This document shows positions 8,801 to 15,517 of a stretch of DNA of 22,663 nucleotides, in pieces. Made by a program: the position numbers and the translations under genes. Origin of the DNA: JAAZBG01 sp964390065. GTDB lineage: Bacteria; Fibrobacterota; Chitinivibrionia; Chitinivibrionales; Chitinispirillaceae. Under the pieces are notes generated by a model that was given only the letters and a program-made list of their open reading frames with translations, was not told where the DNA came from and did no database searches. The stretch covers positions 1 to 22,663 of the forward strand of contig CAYMGX010000061.1 of NCBI GenBank assembly GCA_964390065.1. Direction: 5' to 3'. Each line of letters begins with the position of its first letter. Position 1 is the stretch's first letter.

Positions 8801-10183
8801 ATGCTTTGCCTTTATGGCAATATTTTGAATTTCCTTGTAGTCAATACCCATAGTTTCCTGTGCAGATTCCTCAAGAAATGAACCGGTTCCCGCACTGCAT
8901 GCCTCGTTCATCGCATAATCTGATGGTACACCGTTGACAAGATAGGTGTATTTTGCATCCTGTCCGCCTATTTCGAAAATAGTTTCGACATCGGGGTCGA
9001 AATAAGCTGCAGCAGTGGCGTGAGCAATAATTTCATTGATTACAGAGTCTGTTCCTGCATGTAAACCTGCAATCTGGCGTCCGGAACCTGTGGTTCCGAG
9101 GCCAACAAAATGAACATCTGCAGTAACCTCTGATGTTATTGCTTTATAGCATTCACGACTTGCGGCCACAGGATTACCATTGGTACGAAGGTATGTTTTG
9201 GCGACAATTGCATTGTCTCTCAGTCGTAAAGCAACAGCTTTTGTTGTTGTCGAACCGACATCAAGACCAACGATCAGCTCATCACCGTCAGATGCCTTTT
9301 CTTCTGGAATAGATTCAAACACAACAAGATCATTGGCATTTGCTAATGGTGGAAGCACCTGAAAAGAACTGCGATGCTTTGCGAAAAGGGAATCGGTTTT
9401 TTTCTGATAAACTATTTTGTTTGTTAATGCGTGGTACGCAGCACCAAGGGCTTCAAAATAATCGGCACTGTCAGGTATCAGAAGTGTACCGACGTTACTG
9501 CGAAGCATGTTCATGATAACACTGTTTTTAGTCACACCACCAACAGCAATGATTTTTGTTCCCGGTGATTTGTCCAGGAGGTCAAGTACTTTACCTGCAA
9601 TCATTTCGCAAAGGCCGGCAGCTACTTTTCCTGTCAATGTTCCTTTGTTGAGCGCATGAGTGCAGTCACTTTTGCAAAATACCGAACAGCGTCCTGAAAC
9701 TTTATAGGGTTCAGAAGCCGTAGCTGCTTTAACCGCTTCGTCAACTGAAAGGTTCATTCGACGGATCTGCTGAAGAAAAAATTCCCCTGTTCCAGATGCG
9801 CATTTGTTACCGGTTTCGATTGTGCCTATTGTCAAATCATCATGAAGTGTATACAAAAGAAAACTTTCTGAACCCAGGCTGACAATTGCATCGAAATGAC
9901 CTTGTAACTTCCCGTCAAGTCTCAGATACTGAAGCGCAGATTCAAGTGATTCCGGTTCTGTAATTGAGGGCAGATCGACAACCTCCCTGAATTTTCGTCC
10001 GGTGAGAAGAACGTAATCAATGTGCTCCGAACCAATTATTTCAAGGAGTGATTTAAATGCGTCTCTGGGATTGCTTTCATGGATCAGCACGTGAACATCG
10101 GAAAGTGTATACCGGCCTTCATTTTCTGAAAGCACCACAGTTTTAATGCTCGATGCGCCCAGACATATTCCAAGAGCTTTCAT
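5885..10183 (-). CDS. Fused acyl-CoA dehydratase activase (two BcrAD/BadFG domains plus activase-related region)
   Basis: This 1432-residue cytoplasmic protein joins two ASKHA-fold ATPase domains of the BadF/BadG/BcrA/HgdC type to a long activase-related region. Domain 1 (~1-255) has a weak phosphate loop (CLGASSIK) and cysteines C128 (NKCASGTG), C166, C170 and C174. Domain 2 (~303-560) is canonical: GLDVGSTTTK (306-315), GGQDAK (407-411), ACSAGTGSF with C429, and NDQCAAF with C469. C429 and C469 match the two cysteines that hold the inter-subunit [4Fe-4S] cluster of HgdC. The rest (~610-1432) matches the DUF2229/CoA-dehydratase-D style, with Cys motifs HTTCKECLP and TCGGNCRF. HgdC-type activases hydrolyse ATP to inject a low-potential electron into 2-hydroxyacyl-CoA dehydratases or benzoyl-CoA reductases. 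The role of the giant fusion itself is not established. No separate dehydratase subunit genes lie nearby. The start is ATG 10183, with GGAGG five bases upstream. Confidence 0.88.
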   Translation of the reverse strand: MKALGICLGASSIKTVVLSENEGRYTLSDVHVLIHESNPRDAFKSLLEIIGSEHIDYVLLTGRKFREVVDLPSITEPESLESALQYLRLDGKLQGHFDAIVSLGSESFLLYTLHDDLTIGTIETGNKCASGTGEFFLQQIRRMNLSVDEAVKAATASEPYKVSGRCSVFCKSDCTHALNKGTLTGKVAAGLCEMIAGKVLDLLDKSPGTKIIAVGGVTKNSVIMNMLRSNVGTLLIPDSADYFEALGAAYHALTNKIVYQKKTDSLFAKHRSSFQVLPPLANANDLVVFESIPEEKASDGDELIVGLDVGSTTTKAVALRLRDNAIVAKTYLRTNGNPVAASRECYKAITSEVTADVHFVGLGTTGSGRQIAGLHAGTDSVINEIIAHATAAAYFDPDVETIFEIGGQDAKYTYLVNGVPSDYAMNEACSAGTGSFLEESAQETMGIDYKEIQNIAIKAKHPPNFNDQCAAFISSDIKTASHEGVEREDIVAGLVYSICMNYVNRVKGRRPVGKKILMQGGVCYNRAVPLAMANLIHHQIIVPPEPGLMGAFGVALEVKNRIQNGLTNKQSFDPASLASRDVSYGKSFICHGGTEHCDRGCEIAMIVIEGKKYPFGGACNKYYNLIHHVEHNAKDYDLVKVHQDLIFREASKHPHPENKGPSVGINRAFLTNMLFPLYEKFFHELGAKIILSDSVDPNGIKRKRSAFCYPGEISHGAFANLISKKPDIIFIPSVIELYVDNARTRRREHQCTCLLLQSEPYYLKSAFKDIDPSIKVLSPILDFSQGYETQEAEFISIGAALGVSENNARAACHAAVKVFKDVQQEIRQKGIDALKKLESNPEAIGIVVFGRYYNAFAAEANMGIPEKFASRGVILIPWSILPYQQEECEYEINWAIGQNLMKASKFVARHPQLFGVWITNFSCGPDSFLLTYFRDYMNIKPSLTLELDSHTADAGINTRIEAFLDIVDRFRKMVKPETTAVDFKQSEIVIENNKPRFISSDGTHTDLKDPSVHVLIPSMGKLTSELLAASFRGSGINASALPVYDREALRIGRAHTTCKECLPLILTTGGLLKYMNERTEKNEKLAYFMPTCGGNCRFTQYSVFLNKLIQKNQISDTALLTMTNENGYAGLQIGEVINTLKSVIISDCMEDIRNNIRVVAKDYDKAMNTFELVWQNLVSNFADHKTRNLSRVLDNTAKELSTIALKYPLTQAKTVSLLGEIFVRRDYFSCQDLIERLANNDIVVRRAPLLEWLNYCDYNVKKGIYDAQFNLNGYLEFKAKTFLQSIYEKTIKRALARSGLYIYEPVNVHKTMDYGSNFFNIRFTGEAILVAGAFFKDIFHSIHGAISIGPFACMPSRIIEAVMTAEANMDTAHKVGAAHSEHVSKIKGGLPFLPIESDGNPFPQILEARIEAFCLQVDRFQKKRQPVMVNGK

Positions 10184-10556
10184 TAATCCTCCAGATTTTG
10201 TGCTGTATTGTGGTGTGCATTGTGTTGTAACAAATAGTATGATTTTTACATAGATACTGCTTTAATGTATTGATATAAAGATAGTTATGGTTATACCAGC
10301 GTGTTATTTACAATTGTATTATTTAATCAAAATAAACGATGAACCATAGATGCACAAGCTTTTGTCAGAATTATAATAATAATGACATTAGTGTAATGTA
10401 TGTAATACACTGGTAATGAAAAACGTTAGTAACGCATGTAATAGTAATAATGTAAGAAAATGTCTCAGAATGTTGCATTGAATCAATCGTTTGTTATAGA
10501 TTTAGTAATTGAATGCGGTTTTCCGGTTGATACTTACATGGTGAGAAGGAGTCTTA
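10184..10556. other. AT-rich divergent promoter region (activase versus GNAT-ADH operon)
   Basis: These 373 bases separate two divergent transcription units and must contain both promoters. They are rich in TAAT/GTAAT words (10370-10460). One dyad is visible (listed separately). No reading frame of interest and no clear -10/-35 pair was found. Confidence 0.6.
10390..10411. promoter_or_regulatory. Candidate operator dyad in divergent region
   Basis: AGTGTA (10390-10395) and TACACT (10406-10411) are perfect inverted arms around a 10-nt spacer that also contains GTAATG/TGTAAT words. The site is ~145 bases before the GNAT start. It could bind a dimeric regulator, but no regulator gene adjoins it and 6-bp arms occur by chance. 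Confidence 0.3.
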
Positions 10557-11108
10557 ATGGCATCAGAAAATCATGAATTGATCATTACAACACATACCAC
10601 GATTGCACATTCTGATAAAATCAGCATTATTCAACTGGTTCGCGCCATCTGGCCGTCAAAGGATGGAATTGAACACGCTCACGAAGAGGAGCTTGCACTA
10701 TTCTTTGCGGATCGTCCGGAAGAACGTCATATTATTTTAAAGTGTGATAGTGTTGTCAGTGGATATGCGAGAGTATTTCTTAGAGAGATCATGATAGGGA
10801 AGCAGTTATTCAGAAATTGTGCGCTTGCCTGTGTGTGCGTTGCTACATCGCAACGGCTCAGGGGCTATGGGCATCAAATAGTCAGTCAGGCATTTAAGCT
10901 GGTGGATAGTGGGCACTATGACTGTTCCTTATTTCAGACCGCAGTACCGGGGTTTTATGAAAAACTCGGGGCAAAGATGATTTCCACTACCTGTGTTAAT
11001 TCACAAGATGGCAATTCGAATCCATGGTGGGATAAATTTGTCATGATATATCCGTCAGTAATAGAAACAGCGGATTGTATAATTGATCTTAAAGGAAAAG
11101 GCTATTAA
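10557..11108 (+). CDS. GNAT-family N-acetyltransferase
   Basis: This 183-residue protein belongs to the GNAT superfamily, which transfers an acyl group from acyl-CoA to an amine. The acetyl-CoA binding motif A is clear: LACVCVATSQ running into RLRGYG (Q/RxxGxG, ~99-105), followed by the helix HQIVSQAFKLV. Motif B-like FYEKLGAK (133-140) follows as expected. The acceptor cannot be read from sequence. The start ATG 10557 has GGAG about seven bases upstream. The alcohol dehydrogenase begins 20 bases after its stop, so the two are probably co-transcribed. The pairing suggests small-molecule metabolism, but that is inference. Confidence 0.8.
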   Translation: MASENHELIITTHTTIAHSDKISIIQLVRAIWPSKDGIEHAHEEELALFFADRPEERHIILKCDSVVSGYARVFLREIMIGKQLFRNCALACVCVATSQRLRGYGHQIVSQAFKLVDSGHYDCSLFQTAVPGFYEKLGAKMISTTCVNSQDGNSNPWWDKFVMIYPSVIETADCIIDLKGKGY

Positions 11109-11128
11109 CATTTATAAGGAGAAATGGA

Positions 11129-12292
11129 ATGAACAATTTTGTATGGCATTCACCATGTAAAATATTTTTCGGAGCGTACACACAGGCTGATATCGCAGCT
11201 GAATGTTCACAGTTTGGAAAAAAAGTACTGATTGTTTACGGAAGTGAACGCATCAAGTCAAACGGATTATTTGATAATGTGGCAAAACAGTTCAGGGCTG
11301 CAGGGATTGAATATTTACAACTTGGTGGTGTTCTTCCCAATCCGCGTCTATCGACTGTGCATGAAGGCGTCGCTATTTGCAAAAAGGAAAAGGTTGATTT
11401 TATCCTTGCAATCGGCGGTGGCAGTGTCATTGATACAGCAAAAGCAATTGCGGTAGGGGCAAAATACAGTGGTGATGTCTGGGATTTTTATATGAATAAA
11501 GGGGAAATTACCGAAACGTTACCAATAGGCTGTATTCTGACACTCGCAGCAACCGGTAGCGAATGCAATGGTAATTCTGTTATCAGCGACTGGGATTCTA
11601 AAATGAAACGGGCTGTCGGGACACCGCTATTGTTACCGAAATTTTCAATTCTTGATCCGGCGCTTACCGCAACTGTTCCAAAAGAGCATACCATCTATGG
11701 AATGGTTGATATCATGGCACATGTGTTTGAACAGTATTTTAGTCCCACAAAATCCACCTATCTTGTGGATAGAATGTCTGAAGCTGTGATGAAAACGGTA
11801 GTTGCTATCGGACCTAAACTGCTCACAAAACTTGATGACTATGATTATCGCGCAGAAATCCTGTGGAGCGGAACCCAGGCGCTCAATTTGTCACTTTCAT
11901 GTGGAAAAGACACCGACTTTGCAAGTCACATGATTGAACATGAGGTAAGCGCTATTTATGATATTCCTCATGGCGGCGGACTCGCAATAATTTTCCCTAA
12001 CTGGATGAAATATGTGTATAAAAATGATGTAAACAAGTTTTACAACTTTGCAGTAAATGTCTGGTCTGTTGATCCAAGAGGGAAGAGTGATGACAGCGTA
12101 GCGCTTGAAGGCATTGAGGCAACAAGAGCCTTTTTTACAAGTCTTGGTGCACCATCAACGCTTGCTTACTACAAAATCGGTGGTGACAAAATTGACGAAA
12201 TGGCTGAAAAGTGTACAATGTTTGGTCCTGTGGGCGGATTCAAAAAACTCGATAAACAGGATGTCGCCGCTATTCTGAAAATGTGTTTGTAA
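11129..12292 (+). CDS. Iron-containing alcohol dehydrogenase (YqhD/BDH type)
   Basis: This 387-residue, group III metal-dependent alcohol dehydrogenase reduces aldehydes to alcohols with NAD(P)H. GGGSVIDTAKAI (97-108) is the nucleotide-binding motif. Metal ligands are D194 and H198 (VDIMAH), H267 (ASHMIEH) and H281 (IPHGGG). To my recollection both these positions and the total length agree with E. coli YqhD and clostridial butanol dehydrogenases. YqhD-type enzymes prefer NADPH and act on a broad range of aldehydes. The start has AAGGAG nine bases upstream and follows the GNAT gene closely. A strong intrinsic terminator lies 32 bases after its stop. In a fermenting anaerobe it could dispose of reductant as alcohol or detoxify aldehydes. 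Confidence 0.92.
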   Translation: MNNFVWHSPCKIFFGAYTQADIAAECSQFGKKVLIVYGSERIKSNGLFDNVAKQFRAAGIEYLQLGGVLPNPRLSTVHEGVAICKKEKVDFILAIGGGSVIDTAKAIAVGAKYSGDVWDFYMNKGEITETLPIGCILTLAATGSECNGNSVISDWDSKMKRAVGTPLLLPKFSILDPALTATVPKEHTIYGMVDIMAHVFEQYFSPTKSTYLVDRMSEAVMKTVVAIGPKLLTKLDDYDYRAEILWSGTQALNLSLSCGKDTDFASHMIEHEVSAIYDIPHGGGLAIIFPNWMKYVYKNDVNKFYNFAVNVWSVDPRGKSDDSVALEGIEATRAFFTSLGAPSTLAYYKIGGDKIDEMAEKCTMFGPVGGFKKLDKQDVAAILKMCL

Positions 12293-12323
12293 ACAGCACT
12301 TTTTTTTGCATCTCCATATTTAG

Positions 12324-12357
12324 AAACGTTCCGGCTTTTATCCGGAACGTTTTTTTA
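12324..12357 (+). terminator. Intrinsic terminator of the GNAT-ADH operon
   Basis: AAACGTTCCGG, the loop CTTTTAT and CCGGAACGTTT form a perfect 11-bp GC-capped stem followed by a T run. It ends the GNAT-ADH unit, and the next gene starts 110 bases later. Confidence 0.9.
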
Positions 12358-12417
12358 ATCAATATCCTTATCAGACATTTACCATAGAATGGCCTTGTAC
12401 CGATATTTAAAATGATG

Positions 12418-12450
12418 GTACAATCTGATAGTACAATCTGATAGTACTAT
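12418..12450. repeat. Tandem 13-bp repeat with palindrome upstream of LacI-domain kinase
   Basis: GTACAATCTGATA occurs twice head to tail (12418-12430, 12431-12443) and is followed by GTACTAT. The junction makes a perfect 10-bp palindrome ATAGTACTAT (12441-12450). The block ends 17 bases before the kinase start, overlapping where its promoter or leader must be. An operator is plausible; a simple slippage duplication is the alternative. Confidence 0.6.
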
Positions 12451-12467
12451 TAACCTGTGGATGAGTA

Positions 12468-14996
12468 ATGCATAAGCGCTTAACAATTGGCCTTTTGATC
12501 AATGAACTGGGGATAAGGGATGATCTTGATTTCGGCTATCAGTCGTTGGTTTGGGAAGGTATCGATTTTGAAGCCCGTAAGCGTGATATTAATCTGATCT
12601 CCTTTCTCGGTGGTGTGATCAGGCACCCCGTTGAGTATCAGCGAAAACGAAATGTTATCTATGAACATGTAAATGCCGGCAGAGTTGATGGTTTAATTGC
12701 GGTCACCACAATTCTTGGTAATCATATCACCAGAGATGAGTTAGACCTTTTTCTCAAACAGTATAGTCCCTTACCAATTGTTAGTATCGGTGTTGAACTT
12801 GAAGGTTTTCCAAGTGTTACTATTGATAATTATTCCATAATGTTTGAGCTTGTTACTCACATGATAAGCTGCCACAACTGTACATCGCTTGCATTCCTCG
12901 GTGGTACAGAGAAGAATCTTGAATCACAGGAACGGCTAAAAGGATTTCTGGATGCACACGTGCAGGCCGGTCTTACATACAATCCGGATTTGATACGGTA
13001 TGCAAATTTTGCAGATGAAACAGCTTGTACCGTTGTTGAAAACTGGTTGTCTGAAAAGAAGCAATTCGATGCAATTGTTGCAGCAAACGATTTAATGGCT
13101 GTTGGTGCAATCCGGACTCTGGAACGTCATGGAATTAAAGTTCCGGAGCAGGTAAAAGTAACCGGTTTTGACAATATTGAGTTATCGCGTTTTCTCCATA
13201 TCCCTATGACAACTGTTATGCAGCCTTTATATAAAATGGGTGTTGAGAGTTTATGCATTCTTGATAAAATGATGCATGGTGAACAGGTGGATTATTCGGT
13301 CAGGCTGCGGGCATTCTCTGTTCTTAGAGAATCGTGCGGATGTAAAGATACGCAGATAGAAATCAAGACATCTGCTCCTGGGCTCCCGGTAAAGTACAGT
13401 ATTAATACCAATTCTGTGCTAAGCAACCTTCAGGGTATTGCCGATCAGTGGGGGGTGAACGTTGATCCGGCAGATTTTCATATGCTGATAAATTGTTTCA
13501 AGGAGGATCTGCAGGGGGATACAAGTAACACTTTTGAACAATCACTGACAGCGTATCTGAGAAAACGATCATATGATATAATCTGTATATGTTTCGAACT
13601 TGTTAAATTGATATACAGGGAGTGCAGTGATCTTGAGAGCGTTAAAAAAGACCTTGCTGCATCAATCTGTTTTAAATCCATGAATGTAATTAAAAAAGCA
13701 GAAATTTTTGAGCTTGGCAGCAGAATTTTAAAAATGGATAAACGTTCCCAGTTTTTACAACAATTCATGAATGACCTGCGAAGTGCTGATGGCATCGAGC
13801 AGCTACTTGATGATCTTGAAGAAAACTTTCAGCGGATCGGTATTGCCGGAGTCTACGTCGTCTTGTATAACAGTCTGGATCATACGAAGGGGCTGTTCAT
13901 TTTGGGAAAAGACCGGGAGAAAAGGTTTTATAAAAATAAGAGTGGTTATCTGTTTGATTCCTGGGAACTGATTCCATCCTCTCTTTACACCATACAACAT
14001 CAGTATTCGCTTATTCTTCATTCACTTTTCTATAAACATGAGTCAATCGGATATATACTGGTAGAGCTCGATAGTGAAAATGGTTTTTTCAACAATAATT
14101 TCACTGCATTTCTGATATCCGGAATCACCAATGCCTTTATGTCACAGGAATTAATGGACAGTAAAGCCAGTCTGCTAATGGCTAATGAGGAAATTACCCG
14201 AAATACAGAAAAATTACAGAACGCCTATGAATTGCTTCGAAAAAATCAGGAACAATTGATTGCATCGGAGAAAATTGTAGCGTTGGGCAGATTGACAGCT
14301 GGAATTTCGCATGAAATCAATACACCCCTTGCGTCAATAGGTGCATCAAACAGAAAGTTAATTTCCCTGGCAAATGAGTTAAACCGGTGTATCACCGATC
14401 CATCAATAACAGTGGATGATTACAGGGATATCGTTACCGACATCATGAAATGCACAACATTAACGGATAAATCCCTGTCACAGATCTCAGAATTTGTAAG
14501 TTGTATCAGAGCGCATACCCGCGATGCAAAAGAGGAAAAAGAATCGTTTAATGTACTTGATAAAATAAGGGACGTTGAGCTCCTGATCGGATTTGAACTG
14601 CGCAGTAAAAAAATTACGTTTACACTGGATACTGCTCATAAAGTTTATTTTATTTACGGACAGCCTCAAAAGTTCACACAGGTAGTAACCAATTTAATGA
14701 CAAACGCGATTGACGCAGTTAAGAACAGGGCTCAACCCCACATCACACTAAGTATACGAAATGAGAGTTCATACATTATTGTTTCTATAAAGGATAACGG
14801 AAGTGGTATTGCCCCGCAAAATCGTATGAGGATTTTTGATCCGCTCTTTACAACCAAGTCATTTGGCACAGCAACCGGTATGGGACTTACAGTAGTACAC
14901 AACATTGTCACAGGAGAATTCGGTGGTACAATTGACTTTGTAAGCGAAGAGGGAAATGGTACTACGTTTGTTTTAAGATTTCCAGAGAACAATTAA
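12468..14996 (+). CDS. Cytoplasmic histidine kinase with LacI-type sugar-binding sensor domain
   Basis: This 842-residue sensor kinase has no signal peptide or membrane segment. Residues ~5-290 form a LacI/Peripla_BP_3 ligand-binding domain (LTIGLLINEL at the start, VAANDLMAVGAIRTLERHG, TGFDNIELSRF, TTVMQPLYKMG) but lack the LacI HTH. Residues ~440-565 look like a GAF-type domain, followed by a coiled coil (~570-605). The HisKA H-box is GRLTAGISHEINTPLASI with phospho-acceptor H615. The ATPase has its N-box around N746 (LMTNAIDAV), G1 DNGSGI at 776-781, and G2 TGMGLTVV. A soluble sugar-like ligand inside the cell is therefore the likely signal. No response regulator gene is adjacent, so its partner is unknown. 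The start ATG 12468 follows a tandem repeat. Confidence in the architecture is high; the ligand is unknown. Confidence 0.9.
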   Translation: MHKRLTIGLLINELGIRDDLDFGYQSLVWEGIDFEARKRDINLISFLGGVIRHPVEYQRKRNVIYEHVNAGRVDGLIAVTTILGNHITRDELDLFLKQYSPLPIVSIGVELEGFPSVTIDNYSIMFELVTHMISCHNCTSLAFLGGTEKNLESQERLKGFLDAHVQAGLTYNPDLIRYANFADETACTVVENWLSEKKQFDAIVAANDLMAVGAIRTLERHGIKVPEQVKVTGFDNIELSRFLHIPMTTVMQPLYKMGVESLCILDKMMHGEQVDYSVRLRAFSVLRESCGCKDTQIEIKTSAPGLPVKYSINTNSVLSNLQGIADQWGVNVDPADFHMLINCFKEDLQGDTSNTFEQSLTAYLRKRSYDIICICFELVKLIYRECSDLESVKKDLAASICFKSMNVIKKAEIFELGSRILKMDKRSQFLQQFMNDLRSADGIEQLLDDLEENFQRIGIAGVYVVLYNSLDHTKGLFILGKDREKRFYKNKSGYLFDSWELIPSSLYTIQHQYSLILHSLFYKHESIGYILVELDSENGFFNNNFTAFLISGITNAFMSQELMDSKASLLMANEEITRNTEKLQNAYELLRKNQEQLIASEKIVALGRLTAGISHEINTPLASIGASNRKLISLANELNRCITDPSITVDDYRDIVTDIMKCTTLTDKSLSQISEFVSCIRAHTRDAKEEKESFNVLDKIRDVELLIGFELRSKKITFTLDTAHKVYFIYGQPQKFTQVVTNLMTNAIDAVKNRAQPHITLSIRNESSYIIVSIKDNGSGIAPQNRMRIFDPLFTTKSFGTATGMGLTVVHNIVTGEFGGTIDFVSEEGNGTTFVLRFPENN

Positions 14997-15127
14997 ACAA
15001 CTATTATGGTATATCCTGACAGATGAGTCCTGATATGCATTAGTACATCGAAGAGGTGCCGGGTCAACAGAAATAGGTGACAAATATCAGTCGATGTGAT
15101 GCTAATGGAATACAAACCTGAAATGGT

Positions 15128-15173
15128 TTACTGTCGTATAGCGTATAATGACGCAACGGCAGTAAGCTTTTTT
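15128..15173 (+). terminator. Terminator-like hairpin downstream of LacI-domain kinase
   Basis: TTACTGTCG (15128-15136) pairs with CGGCAGTAA (15157-15165), with one G-U wobble. An inner GCGT/ACGC helix extends the stem, and a T run (GCTTTTTT) follows. It lies ~130 bases after the kinase stop and probably ends that transcript. Confidence 0.65.
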
Positions 15174-15456
15174 GACTTTCCGTGTGGTGCCCTGTGGTAA
15201 GCCCATAAATGTTGTTAAGATTGCAGAAAAAAAAATCCGACCGAACAGGATAAAATCCCGATCCTCATTTCAGCCATATACGCATCACAAATCAACTTGT
15301 ACAACCCCTTTGCTGGTAAATAAAGATTGAATCACTTTTAGGACATATGATATCCACTCTTGCGATCACCCTTAATTTATTTTCTGTTCCGTGTATCTAC
15401 AAAGTTTGCTAAAAATCTCTCAAATTGATAGTATCTCTTTTATTACACAACTAAAC

Positions 15457-15471
15457 TACGTCTAAGACGTA
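15457..15471. promoter_or_regulatory. Perfect palindrome in the leader or promoter of the radical SAM gene
   Basis: TACGTCT, a central A and AGACGTA form an exact 7-1-7 dyad, 46 bases before the ATG and next to TATATACT. Size and position suit a dimeric repressor or activator site. No cognate regulator is known here. Confidence 0.45.
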
Positions 15472-15517
15472 TATACTCCTATTGGCCTATTTTCTACTAA
15501 TCGCGTTAGGATCATTA

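Larger units (their letters stand above)
14997..15517. other. Non-coding region before radical SAM gene
   Basis: These ~520 bases hold no credible gene. A terminator-like hairpin lies at 15128-15173 and a perfect palindrome at 15457-15471 (both listed separately). Between them are short A and T runs only. The promoter of the radical SAM gene probably lies after 15380, but no clear consensus was seen. Confidence 0.6.
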
